Origin: Spartobacteria bacterium
GTDB lineage: Bacteria; Verrucomicrobiota; Verrucomicrobiia; Chthoniobacterales; Chthoniobacteraceae
NCBI GenBank assembly: GCA_021324395.1
Contig: JAJPJG010000051.1
Coordinates: 1 to 64,000 of the forward strand
Length of the DNA: 64,000 bases
Reading direction: 5' to 3'
The notes beneath the pieces were generated by a model. The model ran no database searches. It had not been told where the DNA came from and worked only from the letters and a program-made list of their open reading frames with translations. Below are positions 11,905 to 22,531 of this stretch, piece by piece. Numbering within the stretch: position 1 is the stretch's first letter; every line of letters starts with the position of its first letter. Made by a program: the position numbers and the translations under genes.

Positions 11905-13458
11905 TCACAGCGGGATGTTTCCGTGTTTCTTCGGCGGGCGCGTTTCTCGCTTCGAAAGTGTATTGCGTAAAGCTACGCCGACCATCGCACGCGTTTCTGA
12001 TGGCTCAATAATGTCGGTGATCATCGCCAGCTCGGCAGCTTGATAAGGCGAAGCGAATCGCTCCCGGTATTCCTTGCTCAACTCGGCTTCGCGCGCCTTC
12101 GGATCGGCTGCGTTTTTGATTTCGTTGCGATACAAAATCTTCACCGCGCCTTCCGCGCCCATCACGGCGATTTCCGCCGTCGGCCACGCAAAAACCAAAT
12201 CGGCCCCGAGATCTCGCGAGCACATCGCAAGGTAAGCGCCGCCGTATGCCTTTCGCATGATGACTGTGATCTTAGGCACCGTTGCCGATGCATAGGCAAA
12301 CAGCATTTTCGCGCCGTGGCGAATGATTCCGCCGCGTTCCTGCGCTTTGCCGGGGAAAAATCCGCCGGTATCCACAAGCGTAACAATCGGAATGTTAAAC
12401 ACGTTACAAAAGCGGATAAACCGCGCGCCTTTGTCCGACGAATCGATGTCGAGCGTGCCGGCTCGAACCAGCGGCTGGTTTGCGACGATGCCAACGACAA
12501 TGCCCTGGATCCGAGCAAATCCGATGACGATGTTTTTCGCCCAATCCATCTGCACCTCAAAAAAGTCGCCGCCATCGACAAGCCGCTGAATGACCACGTG
12601 CACGTTGATTGGCGCTTTCGGATCCTCAGGCACAAGCTCGTTCATGCCCGGATCGGGTGAGAGCACCAGCGGCGTGTTCAGTTGATGCGGCGGGTCGAGG
12701 ATGTTGTTCGACGGTAAAAACGAGAGCAGCTTTTTTACGAGCGCGACGGCGTGTGCGTCGTCGTTCGCAACGAAGTGGATGTTGCCGGCGACCGTTGCAT
12801 GCGCGGTAGCGCTGCCGATTTCGTCCATCGTTGCCGCTTCGCCGGTTGCGGCTTTGATGACTTCCGGGCCGCAAATGAACATGTTCGCCGACTTGTTTAC
12901 CATGATTTGAAAGTCTGTAAGCGCCGGCGAATAAGCCGCGCCACCCGCGCATGGACCAGCGATCACCGCAATCTGCGGCACCACGCCGGAACAATAGACG
13001 TTTTTAAAAAAAACTTTGCCGTAACCGGAAAGCGATTCGACGCCTTCCTGAATGCGCGCGCCCCCGGAGTCATTGAAGCCCACAACCGGCATGCCGGCAT
13101 GCACCGCGTAATCCATGATATCGCAAATTTTCTTTGCGTGAATGTTTCCGAGCGAACCACCCGCAACCGTGAAGTCCTGGCTGTAAGCTGCGATCGGCCT
13201 GCCATCGACGAAGCCCGTGCCGGTCACGACGCCATCGGATGGCAGCGTTTTGCCAGCGAGCCCGAACAACTGCCCGCTGTGCTCGGCGTGCATGCCGAAT
13301 TCCTGAAACGTGCTTGGCTCAAACAAAGTGCCGAGCCGCTCGCGCGCGCTCATCTGGCCTTTTTCGTGGCGCGCTTCGATCTTGTCGGGTCCGCCGCCTT
13401 GCGCCGCGCGCTGCCGCCGTTCGTGGAGTTGGTCGAGTAGGAATTTTGCGATAGCCAT
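11905..13458 (-). CDS. mmdA: Acyl-CoA carboxyltransferase, methylmalonyl-CoA carboxyltransferase 12S / decarboxylase alpha-like
   Basis: 517-residue carboxyltransferase of the biotin-dependent acyl-CoA family (12S subunit, MmdA, PccB). Two crotonase-fold halves are visible. The N-terminal half has FNDSGGARIQEG and AGPCAGGAAYSPALTDF; the C-terminal half has LVDTGGFFPG and RKAYGGAYLAM. It transfers carboxyl between biotin and an acyl-CoA, most likely propionyl-CoA/methylmalonyl-CoA given the operon. I chose ATG 13458. A longer open frame to 13785 exists, but its N-terminal 109 residues are a shadow of the epimerase gene. It begins five bases after the epimerase stop. Confidence 0.92.
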   Translation of the reverse strand: MAIAKFLLDQLHERRQRAAQGGGPDKIEARHEKGQMSARERLGTLFEPSTFQEFGMHAEHSGQLFGLAGKTLPSDGVVTGTGFVDGRPIAAYSQDFTVAGGSLGNIHAKKICDIMDYAVHAGMPVVGFNDSGGARIQEGVESLSGYGKVFFKNVYCSGVVPQIAVIAGPCAGGAAYSPALTDFQIMVNKSANMFICGPEVIKAATGEAATMDEIGSATAHATVAGNIHFVANDDAHAVALVKKLLSFLPSNNILDPPHQLNTPLVLSPDPGMNELVPEDPKAPINVHVVIQRLVDGGDFFEVQMDWAKNIVIGFARIQGIVVGIVANQPLVRAGTLDIDSSDKGARFIRFCNVFNIPIVTLVDTGGFFPGKAQERGGIIRHGAKMLFAYASATVPKITVIMRKAYGGAYLAMCSRDLGADLVFAWPTAEIAVMGAEGAVKILYRNEIKNAADPKAREAELSKEYRERFASPYQAAELAMITDIIEPSETRAMVGVALRNTLSKRETRPPKKHGNIPL

Positions 13459-13463
13459 AAATG

Positions 13464-13871
13464 TTATGCTTTCGGTGTGCAAAACTCGGTCAGCACGCCT
13501 TGGGTTGATTTTGGATGGAGAAAAGCGACGAGTTTGTTCGCAGCGCCGTCGATCGGCGTTTCGTGGATGAGATGGACGCCCGCGGCTTTCGCGGTCGCGA
13601 GCTGCGCGCCGATATTGTCCGTGCCGAATGCGACGTGATGAATTCCACCATTTGGATTTTTTTCCAAAAACTTCGCGATCGGGCTTTCCGGCGCGGTCGG
13701 TTCGAGCAGTTCCACGTGCACTTCGCCGACGTGGAAAAATGCCGTGCGCACCTTTTGCGAAGGCACTTCCTCGATGTGCTCGCACTTTAACCCGAGCGCG
13801 TTTTCGTAATATTTCACCGACTCGTCCAGGTTACGGACGGCGATGCCGAGATGGTCAATTTTCTGAATCAT
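13464..13871 (-). CDS. mce: Methylmalonyl-CoA epimerase
   Basis: 135-residue glyoxalase-fold (VOC) protein that converts the (R) and (S) forms of methylmalonyl-CoA, linking the carboxyltransferase to the mutase. Metal-ligand positions are visible: DHLGIAV at 6-12 (His), HVELLEP (Glu side), GIHHVAFG (His) and LTEFC near the end (Glu). Length and motifs are typical for the family. The start overlaps the end of meaB by 17 bases, so the two genes are probably translationally coupled. Confidence 0.93.
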   Translation of the reverse strand: MIQKIDHLGIAVRNLDESVKYYENALGLKCEHIEEVPSQKVRTAFFHVGEVHVELLEPTAPESPIAKFLEKNPNGGIHHVAFGTDNIGAQLATAKAAGVHLIHETPIDGAANKLVAFLHPKSTQGVLTEFCTPKA

Positions 13872-14874
13872 GGTTGTTTGTGTAGATGTGCAGCATTTGT
13901 TTGACAGCCGCTGTGGCCGAGATTTTTCCGTGCAGCACGTCCGCTTCGATGCGCGGCTGTTTCGAGAGCACTTCCGAATCGTGCGAAAATGCGCGCCACA
14001 ATTCCTGGGCGAGCATTTCGCGCATCCAGTCGAGCGTTTGCGAACGACGTCGTTCCGCGAACATGCCGGTGCGCTGAATCGTTTCGCGAAATTTCTCGAT
14101 CACGTCCCAAATCTCCGCGACGCCCGTGCTCTTCACACTTGAGCAAGTCAGCACCGGTGGGTGCCAGCCGGCTGTCGGAGTGTTTAAATAGTGGATCACG
14201 CGTGAAAACTCGATCCGCGCTGCTTCGGCGCGCTGTTTGTTGTCGCCGTCCGCCTTCGTAATGAGCAACGCATCCGCCAGCTCGATGACTCCTTTTTTGA
14301 TGCCCTGCAGTTCGTCGCCCGCACCCGCGAGCATCAGCACGAGAAAAAAATCGACCATTGACCGCACCGTCGTTTCGCTCTGGCCGACACCGACTGTTTC
14401 GACGAGCACCACGTCGAATCCCGCCGCTTCGCAGATCAAAATTGTCTCCCGGCTTTTGCGCGTTACACCCCCGAGCGCGCCGCCGGACGGCGACGGCCTG
14501 ATGAAACAATTCGCCTCGCGCGAAAGCATCTCCATGCGCGTTTTGTCGCCGAGAATCGAGCCGTGCGTCAGCGTGCTGCTCGGATCGACCGTCAACACCG
14601 CGACGCGTTTTCCGTGCCGACAAAGCAGACAGCCGAGCGTTTCGATAAATGTGCTCTTGCCGACACCTGGCACGCCGGTGATCCCGACACGAATTGAATT
14701 TCCCGCATGCGGCAAAAGCTGCTGCACGACTTGCTCCGCGAGCACCATGTGCGCCGGCGCGTTGCTCTCGATCAGCGTGATCGAGCGAGCGAGCATCGCG
14801 CGATTGCCGCATAGCACGCCCGCGACGTAATCGTCTGCGCAAAATTTTCGCCGATAAGTTGCTGCGGTCCTCAT
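13855..14874 (-). CDS. meaB: MeaB/ArgK-type GTPase, methylmalonyl-CoA mutase chaperone
   Basis: 339-residue G3E GTPase that protects and reloads B12-dependent methylmalonyl-CoA mutase. Walker A is GVPGVGKST (67-75), the switch region has TVDPSS, and [10 protein letters not shown] and TKADGD are also present. The start codon overlaps the stop of the mutase large-subunit gene in an ATGA arrangement. A second open frame of similar length on the same strand is a shadow. Confidence 0.93.
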   Translation of the reverse strand: MRTAATYRRKFCADDYVAGVLCGNRAMLARSITLIESNAPAHMVLAEQVVQQLLPHAGNSIRVGITGVPGVGKSTFIETLGCLLCRHGKRVAVLTVDPSSTLTHGSILGDKTRMEMLSREANCFIRPSPSGGALGGVTRKSRETILICEAAGFDVVLVETVGVGQSETTVRSMVDFFLVLMLAGAGDELQGIKKGVIELADALLITKADGDNKQRAEAARIEFSRVIHYLNTPTAGWHPPVLTCSSVKSTGVAEIWDVIEKFRETIQRTGMFAERRRSQTLDWMREMLAQELWRAFSHDSEVLSKQPRIEADVLHGKISATAAVKQMLHIYTNNHDSEN

Positions 14875-17024
14875 GCATATTGAGTGGAGAGCCGCTCATT
14901 GAGTTCGTTGAGCATTTTTTCCGCGGCATCGGGAATCACCGTGCCCGGTCCGAAAATCGCCGCCGCGCCTGCTTTGTAGAGCGCGTCGTAATCCTGCGCT
15001 GGAATGACGCCGCCGACGATGACCATGATGTCTTCGCGGCTGAGCAATTTCAGTTCGCCGACTAGCTGCGGCACAAGCGTTTTGTGCCCCGCTGCGAGCG
15101 AACTGACGCCGACAATATGCACATCGTTTTCCACCGCCTGCTTCGCAGTTTCGGCAGGTGTTTGAAAAAGCGGGCCGATGTCTACGTCGAACCCGAGATC
15201 GGCATACGCGGTCGCAACGACTTTCGCGCCGCGGTCATGTCCGTCCTGGCCCATTTTCGCGATCAAAATGCGCGGACGACGTCCTTCGCGTTCGGCGAAA
15301 TCGTCCGTCATTTTGCGAACGCGTGTGATCTCATCCGCCTCGCCGAACTCGCCGCCGTAAACGCCGGTGATCGAGCGAATCTGCGCTTTGTGACGGCCCC
15401 AAACTTTTTCCAGTGCACTCGAAATCTCGCCGAGCGTCGCTCGCGCGCGGGCAGCTTCCACGGCCAGCGCGAGCAGATTTCCTTTTCCGCTCCCGGCAGC
15501 TTCGGTTAGCGCAACCAGCGCGGCATCGACACTCGCTGTATCGCGTTCGGCTTTGATCTTTTTCAGTTGCGCAATCTGCGCCTGGCGCACTGCGGCGTTA
15601 TCAACATCGAGAATTTCCATCGGCTCTTCTTTTTGCAGACGGAATTTATTCACGCCAACGATCACCTCGCGTCCCGAATCAATCTGCGCCTGACGTCGTG
15701 CCGCAGCTTCCTCGATGCGCATTTTTGGCAAGCCTTCGTTGATCGCTTTCGTCATGCCGCCGAGGTGCTCGACTTCCTGAATGTGCGCCCACGCTTTTTT
15801 CAACAGCAAATCGGTCAGCGCCTCGACGTAGTAGCTGCCGCCCCACGGATCGACTACGCGGCAGATGCCGGTTTCCTCCTGCAAATAAAGCTGCGTGTTG
15901 CGCGCGATTCGTGCAGAAAAATCGGTAGGCAGCGCGATGGCTTCATCGAGCGAATTCGTGTGCAGCGATTGCGTGTGGCCGAAGGCGGCGGCCATCGCTT
16001 CGATACACGTGCGAACGACGTTGTTAAATGGGTCCTGCTCCGTCAGCGACCAGCCGCTGGTCTGCGAATGCGTCCGCAGCGCCATCGATTTCGGGTTCTT
16101 CGGATTGAACTGCTTGATGAGCTTCGCCCAGATTACGCGCGCCGCGCGCATCTTCGCGATTTCCATGAAGAGATTTTTTCCTTGGGCCCAAAAGAACGAC
16201 AGCCGAGGCGCGAATGCATCGATGTCGATGCCTGCTTTCAAGCCGGTTCGCACATATTCGAGCCCGTCAGCGAGCGTGTAAGCCATCTCGAGATCCGCGG
16301 TCGCGCCGGCCTCCTGCATGTGATAGCCGGAGATCGAGATCGAGTTGAACTTCGGCATGAGTTTCGAGGTGAACTCGAAGATGTCCGCAACGATCCGCAT
16401 GCTAGGCTCCGGCGGATAAATGTAGGTGTTGCGCACCATGTATTCCTTGAGAATGTCATTCTGGATCGTGCCGGTGAGCTGCTCTTGTTTAACGCCCTGT
16501 TCTTCAGCCGCGACGATGTAAAAAGCGAGCACGGGCAAAACCGCGCCATTCATCGTCATCGAGACCGACACCTTGTCGAGCGGGATGCCGTCGAACAAAA
16601 CCTTCATGTCCTCGACTGAATCAACAGCGACACCTGCCTTGCCGACATCGCCTACGACGCGCGGATGATCGCTGTCGTAGCCGCGATGGGTGGCGAGGTC
16701 GAACGCTACCGACAAGCCGCGCTGTCCGGCGGCGAGATTGCGGCGGTAAAAGGCATTGCTTTCCGCCGCGGTCGAAAATCCGGCGTATTGCCGCACCGTC
16801 CACGGGCGCTGCACATACATCGTCGCATAAGGCCCGCGCAAAAACGGCGCGATGCCTGATGTAAAACCGAGATGCTTTGCCTCGGAAACATCCTCTGCCG
16901 TGTAAACTGATTTCACATCGATCTGCTCCATTGTCCGCCAAATGCTTTGTTCAAGCGGCTTCCCGGACGATTTGGCCTCCGGCAAACTGAATTCAACTTG
17001 AGTGAAATCCGGGATGTTGCTCAT
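14871..17024 (-). CDS. mutB: Methylmalonyl-CoA mutase large (catalytic) subunit
   Basis: 717 residues. Adenosylcobalamin-dependent isomerase between methylmalonyl-CoA and succinyl-CoA. The N-terminal part holds the acyl-CoA TIM barrel ([44 protein letters not shown]). The C-terminal B12 domain has the base-off signature DGHDRG near residue 595 and the nucleotide-binding GVSSLAAGH. The catalytic half is intact. It overlaps mutA by four bases (ATGA) and works as a heterodimer with it. Confidence 0.96.
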   Translation of the reverse strand: MSNIPDFTQVEFSLPEAKSSGKPLEQSIWRTMEQIDVKSVYTAEDVSEAKHLGFTSGIAPFLRGPYATMYVQRPWTVRQYAGFSTAAESNAFYRRNLAAGQRGLSVAFDLATHRGYDSDHPRVVGDVGKAGVAVDSVEDMKVLFDGIPLDKVSVSMTMNGAVLPVLAFYIVAAEEQGVKQEQLTGTIQNDILKEYMVRNTYIYPPEPSMRIVADIFEFTSKLMPKFNSISISGYHMQEAGATADLEMAYTLADGLEYVRTGLKAGIDIDAFAPRLSFFWAQGKNLFMEIAKMRAARVIWAKLIKQFNPKNPKSMALRTHSQTSGWSLTEQDPFNNVVRTCIEAMAAAFGHTQSLHTNSLDEAIALPTDFSARIARNTQLYLQEETGICRVVDPWGGSYYVEALTDLLLKKAWAHIQEVEHLGGMTKAINEGLPKMRIEEAAARRQAQIDSGREVIVGVNKFRLQKEEPMEILDVDNAAVRQAQIAQLKKIKAERDTASVDAALVALTEAAGSGKGNLLALAVEAARARATLGEISSALEKVWGRHKAQIRSITGVYGGEFGEADEITRVRKMTDDFAEREGRRPRILIAKMGQDGHDRGAKVVATAYADLGFDVDIGPLFQTPAETAKQAVENDVHIVGVSSLAAGHKTLVPQLVGELKLLSREDIMVIVGGVIPAQDYDALYKAGAAAIFGPGTVIPDAAEKMLNELNERLSTQYA

Positions 17025-19135
17025 AAAACGACTCCGACTTTTTTTGCGATGCCGCGCAGCGTCTCGTAGCAGTTCGCGCGGATGTGGATGAATTCATCCA
17101 CGCCGGCTTTTTTGAATTCCTCAACGTGCTCTTTTGGATATCCGGCGAGCACGATGACGATATTTGGGCGGCTCGCTTTGAGCAAACCCGCCAGGACCGG
17201 AACGATTTCCGGATAGGTTTCGTCGGTCGAACAAATGACAACAATCGGTGCTTCCGATTTTTCCGCGGCATCGAGCGCGGCTTCGACACGTTGAAACCCG
17301 CGATTTTCAATTATGTCGAAGCCGCCGATCTGGAAAAAGCCCGTTGAAAAATCCGCACGCGGCTTGTGCTGTCGCAGCGGACCCATGTTCGCAAGAAAGA
17401 CTTTGGGGCGTCCCGCGACTTCGATTGCTGAGCGCAATTTTTCAAACGGCTGCGCGGCCCGCCGCACCGGCAGTGGCTCGGCTTTCACCGATTCGCCGTC
17501 GCGCGCCCGCAATGTGCGCGCAAGCTCGCCGAGTGTCGCGCCTTCGGCCGCTGCGGCAATCGCGAAACCGACAATGCTTTCCGGCGCGCAGTCCAACACT
17601 TCACTGAGCCGCGCCATAACAGCAGTTTGCGCGACGTGGCCCGGCGTTGTCCGATATCCGGTTGTGTAAGCCGCGCGTCTTTGCTGACGCTCCGCGAAGT
17701 CGAGACTCGCGCCGCCGAGCGGTTTTTCCTTCGGATTTGCGTAAACATTCACGCCGACGAGCGATAGCCTGCGATATGCGATGGCATCCGCACGCTTTGC
17801 GGCGCATTCGTTAACTTGCTGCTGCGGCACGCCCGCAGCGAGCGCGCCCGACATTCCGCCGAGTCTTTCGATTTCCTGGAAAAGCGCCCACGCTTTGCGC
17901 GCAAGTTGATCGGTCAGCGACTCGACGTAATACGAGCCGCCTGCTGGATCGATGACGTGATTAAAATGGCATTCGTCGCGTAAGATAATCTGCGTGTTAC
18001 GCGCGATGCGGCGCGACAATTCGTCGGGCGGACGAACGACTTCATCGAACGCCGCTACGTGCAGACATTCGCATCCGCCCGCAACCGCCGCGAACGCCTC
18101 CGTCGTCCCGCGAAGCATGTTCACGTAAGGGTCGAGCGTCGATTTATTCCAAAGCGAAGTGCGCGCGTGGATGTGCATTTTTTGCGCCTCTTCATTACCG
18201 CCGCTTGCGCTTACCGCGCGTGACCAGAGCAAACGCGCCGCGCGGAATTTCGCCATCGCCGTGAAGAAATCCGCGCCGATCGAAAACGCGAAACGCAGCC
18301 GCGGCGCCGTATCGTCAATCGTGATTCCACGCGCATCCATTTCGCGCAAATACTCGACGCCGGTCGCGAGCGCGAAAGCGAGTTCCTGCACCGCATTTCC
18401 ACCGGCGTCGTGATACGCATGCGTGCGCACCGCGACGGTCGCGAACTTCGGCGTCTCGCGCAGCGCCCATTTCGTGAGCAGCGCCATCTGCTCGAAAGCG
18501 CTCGCGAGCGAATGCGGCAGCGAGCCGTCGATCAGCAACTCGCCAAGCGGATCGTGTTCGATCGCACCGTGCAGTTTTTTCAAATCGAAACCGTGCCGGC
18601 GCAAATGCGAAATCAGCAGCGCGAAAAGCGGCAGCGCAGCTGAGCCGGGCTGCAAGAACAGCGGCACACGATTCAAATCGACGCCGCTCAAAACACGCGC
18701 GAGATCTTCCGTCGTCGCGATGGAAACGCCGCACAAACCGGGCTCGCCGGGACGCGCGACATCGGGATCGATCCCGTGACGTGTGGCTTGATCGAGCGTG
18801 ATGTTTACGGCGGTCTGTCCACGCTCAAGATCGTTGCGCAACGCTTCGTTAAACGCGCGCGGAAACCCATACGGAATCTCCTGCGCGACTTCCCACGTGT
18901 TTTCCGCGCGAATGCCGCGCACGAAAGGCGCGGTGCCCGGCAATGCGCCGAGAGTTGCGAGTCCTGCAATATCTTCACGGCGGTAAATCGGCTGCACGTC
19001 GATGCCTTCGTCAGTGCGCGTGACGAGCTTCTTTTCAAAAGGCACGCCGGCGAGCGTCGCTTCGGCTTCCGTGCGCCATTTCTCGTAGCTTGGCGCGGAG
19101 AATTCGGTGAGATCGAGCGTTGTGTGATCGCTCAT
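17021..19135 (-). CDS. mutA: Methylmalonyl-CoA mutase small subunit
   Basis: 704-residue non-catalytic partner of MutB. The TIM-barrel half is recognisable ([38 protein letters not shown]). The C-terminal B12-like domain has lost the DxHxxG ligand: the equivalent stretch reads [11 protein letters not shown]. This loss is normal for small subunits. The gene overlaps the upstream carboxyltransferase 5S-like gene by four bases and mutB by four bases. Confidence 0.94.
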   Translation of the reverse strand: MSDHTTLDLTEFSAPSYEKWRTEAEATLAGVPFEKKLVTRTDEGIDVQPIYRREDIAGLATLGALPGTAPFVRGIRAENTWEVAQEIPYGFPRAFNEALRNDLERGQTAVNITLDQATRHGIDPDVARPGEPGLCGVSIATTEDLARVLSGVDLNRVPLFLQPGSAALPLFALLISHLRRHGFDLKKLHGAIEHDPLGELLIDGSLPHSLASAFEQMALLTKWALRETPKFATVAVRTHAYHDAGGNAVQELAFALATGVEYLREMDARGITIDDTAPRLRFAFSIGADFFTAMAKFRAARLLWSRAVSASGGNEEAQKMHIHARTSLWNKSTLDPYVNMLRGTTEAFAAVAGGCECLHVAAFDEVVRPPDELSRRIARNTQIILRDECHFNHVIDPAGGSYYVESLTDQLARKAWALFQEIERLGGMSGALAAGVPQQQVNECAAKRADAIAYRRLSLVGVNVYANPKEKPLGGASLDFAERQQRRAAYTTGYRTTPGHVAQTAVMARLSEVLDCAPESIVGFAIAAAAEGATLGELARTLRARDGESVKAEPLPVRRAAQPFEKLRSAIEVAGRPKVFLANMGPLRQHKPRADFSTGFFQIGGFDIIENRGFQRVEAALDAAEKSEAPIVVICSTDETYPEIVPVLAGLLKASRPNIVIVLAGYPKEHVEEFKKAGVDEFIHIRANCYETLRGIAKKVGVVL

Positions 19136-20622
19136 TTCGAAACCTCCTCGACGATGACTTCATGGCGCTTGCCATCGATATTCAGCACGTAACGCGAACC
19201 GTTCGCCGCGTTCGTTGTTTTTGTTTTCGTCTCCGTTTTCGGTGCAGCTTGCGCGGCAACCGCAGCCTTCGCTTCGCCTTTCAAAACCTTCTCGGTTTCG
19301 AGCGGGAACATCGCGTAAAGAACCGCGTTTTCGTCGCTGTCCGGCAGATTTTTTGCGCGCAACTCGGTCTTCAGTTTTTCCATTCTCGGCTCGAGGTGAT
19401 CGGCCGCGCGGCCCTGTATTGGAGCCTCTCCCGTGCGTTTTTCGACATCCTTCAAAAGCCCCGCATCAACCGCGCCGGGCGTGCGTCCATATTTGCCGAG
19501 CACCACGTCCATCGCCGGCTGCGAGATCATTTTCCAGCGACCGAATTTCACGTTGAGCATCGCCTGCGTGCCGACGATTTGCGAAGTCGGCGTGACGAGC
19601 GGGATCCAGCCGAGACACTCGCGAACGTAAGGAATTTCGCGCATCACATCGTCGAGCCGGTCGCTCATTCCCTGCTCCTTGAGCTGATTTCGGAAATTGC
19701 TGAGCATGCCGCCGGGCACCTGATATTCGAGGATGTCCGCGTCGATTTTCTCGTTGCTCGGGCTCGTGAACGCCTTCAGCTCCTCGTAAACTTTCTCGAG
19801 ATGTGTGCGGATTTTTTTGAAAGGCGCGGTGTCGAATTGCGGCTTGCGCGGACTGCGTTCGAGCATCGCGAGCATGAGCAGCGTGTCGGGCTGGCCGGTG
19901 CCGTTGGCGAAAGGAACGATTGATGTATCGACTGCGTCTACACCCGCTTCTATCGCCGCATAATAAGACGCCGTTGCCATTCCCGCTGTGTTGTGACTGT
20001 GCAGCACGAGCGGTTTTGAAAGACGGCGCTTCAATTCGCGAACGAGATCGTAAGTCATCGTCGGCGTGATCAAACCGGCCATGTCTTTCAGGCAAATCGA
20101 GTCACAGCCCATTTCCTCGAGCTGTTCGCCGAGTTTAATGAATGCTTTCAGCGTGTGAACCGGGCTCGTCGTGTAACAAATCACGCCCTGCGCATGCTGG
20201 CCGGCTTTATGCACGGCGCGAATCGGTGTTTCGAGGTTCCGCACGTCGTTTAACGCATCGAAAATGCGAAAAATATTCATCCCGTGCTTCGCTGCGCACG
20301 CGACGAACGCCTTCACGACGTCGTCGGGAAAACTCGTGTATTGCACAATGTTTTGCCCGCGCAGCAGCATCATGTGCGGCGTTTTCGGCGCGAGTTTCTT
20401 CAATGTGTCGAGGCGGTCGAACGGATTCTCCGCGAGAAAGCGCAGGCACGAATCGATGGTCGCGCCGCCCCACGTTTCGAGCGCACCGAAGCCGAGTTCG
20501 TCGAGATCGGCGGTGATCGGGAGCATTTGCCCGGTCGTCATGCGCGTCGCAGCGAGCGACTGATGGCCGTCGCGCAAGACAGTGTTGTTGAAGATCACGC
20601 GGCTGGTGCTTGGAGCTTGCAT
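19132..20622 (-). CDS. Carboxyltransferase 5S-like subunit (oxaloacetate/pyruvate carboxyltransferase)
   Basis: 496 residues from ATG 20622. HMGL-like TIM barrel with metal Asp in NTVLRDGHQSL (D18), the carbamylated lysine motif CLKDMAGL near 176 and metal histidines LHSHNTAG near 208, followed by the PYC/OADA conserved domain. It transfers carboxyl between oxaloacetate/pyruvate and the biotin carrier, as in transcarboxylase 5S or OadA. The C-terminus carries a short strand (YVLNIDGKRHEVIVEE) like the start of a biotin carrier, but no biotinyl domain or MKM motif. In-frame ATGs at 20664 and 20718 are alternatives. I prefer 20622 because family homology begins there. It heads the operon. Confidence 0.88.
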   Translation of the reverse strand: MQAPSTSRVIFNNTVLRDGHQSLAATRMTTGQMLPITADLDELGFGALETWGGATIDSCLRFLAENPFDRLDTLKKLAPKTPHMMLLRGQNIVQYTSFPDDVVKAFVACAAKHGMNIFRIFDALNDVRNLETPIRAVHKAGQHAQGVICYTTSPVHTLKAFIKLGEQLEEMGCDSICLKDMAGLITPTMTYDLVRELKRRLSKPLVLHSHNTAGMATASYYAAIEAGVDAVDTSIVPFANGTGQPDTLLMLAMLERSPRKPQFDTAPFKKIRTHLEKVYEELKAFTSPSNEKIDADILEYQVPGGMLSNFRNQLKEQGMSDRLDDVMREIPYVRECLGWIPLVTPTSQIVGTQAMLNVKFGRWKMISQPAMDVVLGKYGRTPGAVDAGLLKDVEKRTGEAPIQGRAADHLEPRMEKLKTELRAKNLPDSDENAVLYAMFPLETEKVLKGEAKAAVAAQAAPKTETKTKTTNAANGSRYVLNIDGKRHEVIVEEVSK

Positions 20623-20771
20623 TTGCAACGACGCTACGCGTGCGACGCCGCCCTGCCTCAACATTCCTTGGCGGCTATGTGACCAAAATTGGCTATTATC
20701 CACCCGGCATTTTCGCATGCGGAATTGAAGCGTCCTTGCGGCCAGTCGAATGGGCGCGGTAGCTTCGCGCG

Positions 20772-21671
20772 ATGTCTGAATTTCATGTCGAGAAAAGCGA
20801 AGCCGGCCGGCGGCTCGATCAATTTCTCGCAGAGAAGATGCCGCATCTCACGCGCTCGCGGGTGCAGGCGTTAATCAAGAGCGGGCATGCGCGGCTGAAT
20901 GCGGCGATGGCCAAGGCGAGCGTGAAAATCAAAAGAGACGATGTTGTTTTGATCGATGAACCACCGCCGCAACCGGTGGAGACTGCGCCGGAGGATATCG
21001 CGCTGGATGTGTTGTTTGAGGATGACGACATCGTGGTAATCAACAAGCCGGCTGGAATGGTCGTGCATCCGGCGGCAGGAAATCTCTCTCGCACGCTCGT
21101 CAACGCGTTGTTACATCATTGCAAATCGCTTTCCGGCATCGGCGGCGAGCAGCGGCCGGGAATCGTGCATCGCATCGACAAGGAGACGAGTGGCTGTCTC
21201 GTCGTCGCGAAGAGCGATTTCGCGCACGCGCATTTGTCCCGGCAGTTTGCGGCGCGCACGGTGACAAAGATTTATCTCGCGCTGGTCGTGGGGCATTTAA
21301 AAACCAAAGACTGCATCGTCGAAGCGCCGATCGGGAGGCATCCCGTGCATCGAAAAAAAATGGCGGTGATTGAGCGCGGGCGAGTGGCGAAAACAACATT
21401 CCACGTTTTGCGGGAACTGGCGTTCGGATCGCTCGTCGAGTGCACGCTGCACACGGGACGCACACATCAGATTCGCGTGCATCTCAAGCACATCGGGCAT
21501 CCGCTGCTCGGCGACAAACTTTACGCCGGCAAGCAGGCGGGCGATTTCCCGCGACAAATGTTGCACGCGTGGAAACTCGGCTTTGCGCATCCGCGCACGG
21601 GCGCGCCGATGAATTTTCGTGCGCCGCTGCCGGAGGATTTCGTAAACATCGGCATCCGCATCGATGAGTGA
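20772..21671 (+). CDS. rluD: Ribosomal large subunit pseudouridine synthase, RluD family
   Basis: 299 residues. An N-terminal S4 RNA-binding domain (about 10-70) is followed by a pseudouridine synthase domain with the catalytic aspartate D136 in HRIDKETSG, and the RluA/RluD motifs INKPAGMVVHP and TGRTHQIRVHL. It modifies uridines in 23S rRNA, most likely the RluD sites. It is divergent from the methylmalonyl-CoA operon, sharing its upstream region. The next gene starts eight bases before its stop. Confidence 0.92.
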   Translation: MSEFHVEKSEAGRRLDQFLAEKMPHLTRSRVQALIKSGHARLNAAMAKASVKIKRDDVVLIDEPPPQPVETAPEDIALDVLFEDDDIVVINKPAGMVVHPAAGNLSRTLVNALLHHCKSLSGIGGEQRPGIVHRIDKETSGCLVVAKSDFAHAHLSRQFAARTVTKIYLALVVGHLKTKDCIVEAPIGRHPVHRKKMAVIERGRVAKTTFHVLRELAFGSLVECTLHTGRTHQIRVHLKHIGHPLLGDKLYAGKQAGDFPRQMLHAWKLGFAHPRTGAPMNFRAPLPEDFVNIGIRIDE

Positions 21672-22470
21672 TTTTCAAAATGCCGTTCAAGTCGTGCACG
21701 ACGCGCTGGTGAAATTGCGCGATGAAGGCGTCGAGCTACGCGTGTCGCGCGACACGCTCGATGCGTTGCGTCATCCGGTCGTGCGTAAAAAAATCGAAAC
21801 GCCGTCTGCGGCCGCGGCGCTTCCAGTCAAAGCGAAAGTTTCAAGCACTGACAAAGCCCCAAAAATGGCAGCCATGCGTGAGCGCGTGCTCGTTTGCGAG
21901 AAATGCACGCATCTCGCGAGCACGCGGACGCAGGTGGTTTTCGGCGTTGGCAATCTCGATGCGGAGCTGATGTTCGTCGGCGAAGCGCCGGGCGCGGATG
22001 AAGATTTGCAGGGCGAACCATTCGTCGGAAAGGCCGGCCAGCTTTTGACGAAGATCATCGAGACGATGGGCTTTCAACGCGACGAAGTTTATATCGCGAA
22101 TGTTTTAAAATGCCGTCCAGACATGCCCGCCGGCAGCACGGGAAATCGCAAACCGACGTCGCCCGAAATGCAAACGTGCCTGCCGTATTTGCGCCAGCAG
22201 ATCGAGATTATCCAGCCGCGCGCGATGGTGGCTCTCGGCGCGACGGCGATGGAAGGACTGACCGGCAGCGTCGAGCCGATGAATCGCCTGCGCGGACGCT
22301 GGCATGAGTTCGAGGGCATTCCGCTGATGGCGACGTATCACCCGGCGTATTTGCTGCGCAATCAGTCGCTCAGCGAAAAGCGCAAGGTCTGGGAAGACAT
22401 GCTGCTGGTGCTGGAGCGGCTCGGGAAGCCGATCAGCGAAAAGCAGCGAAATTATTTTTTGCAAAAATAA
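21664..22470 (+). CDS. Uracil-DNA glycosylase, family 4 (Fe-S type)
   Basis: 268 residues. Removes uracil from DNA at the first step of base excision repair. The catalytic/uracil pocket motif GEAPGADED and the HPAYLLRN motif are present. Four cysteines fit the family 4 iron-sulfur cluster: two in VCEKCTHL, one in VLKCRP and one in QTCLPYL. The N-terminal ~80 residues are a charged extension that lacks known domains. Its start overlaps the end of rluD by eight bases. Confidence 0.9.
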   Translation: MSDFQNAVQVVHDALVKLRDEGVELRVSRDTLDALRHPVVRKKIETPSAAAALPVKAKVSSTDKAPKMAAMRERVLVCEKCTHLASTRTQVVFGVGNLDAELMFVGEAPGADEDLQGEPFVGKAGQLLTKIIETMGFQRDEVYIANVLKCRPDMPAGSTGNRKPTSPEMQTCLPYLRQQIEIIQPRAMVALGATAMEGLTGSVEPMNRLRGRWHEFEGIPLMATYHPAYLLRNQSLSEKRKVWEDMLLVLERLGKPISEKQRNYFLQK

Positions 22471-22531
22471 CGAGCGTGCCTGCAAAAGGAAGCACTCGCG
22501 CTTTTCCCTGCATGCGCTAAACTCCACGCGA

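Noticed and set aside
13459..13785. 109-residue N-terminal extension of the 12S-like carboxyltransferase
   Set aside because: It lies within the epimerase gene in another frame and has the Arg/Ser-rich look of a shadow.
9788..20718. Sodium-pumping oxaloacetate or methylmalonyl-CoA decarboxylase
   Set aside because: No membrane beta subunit (OadB/MmdB) is present in the operon; only a tail-like small protein remains.
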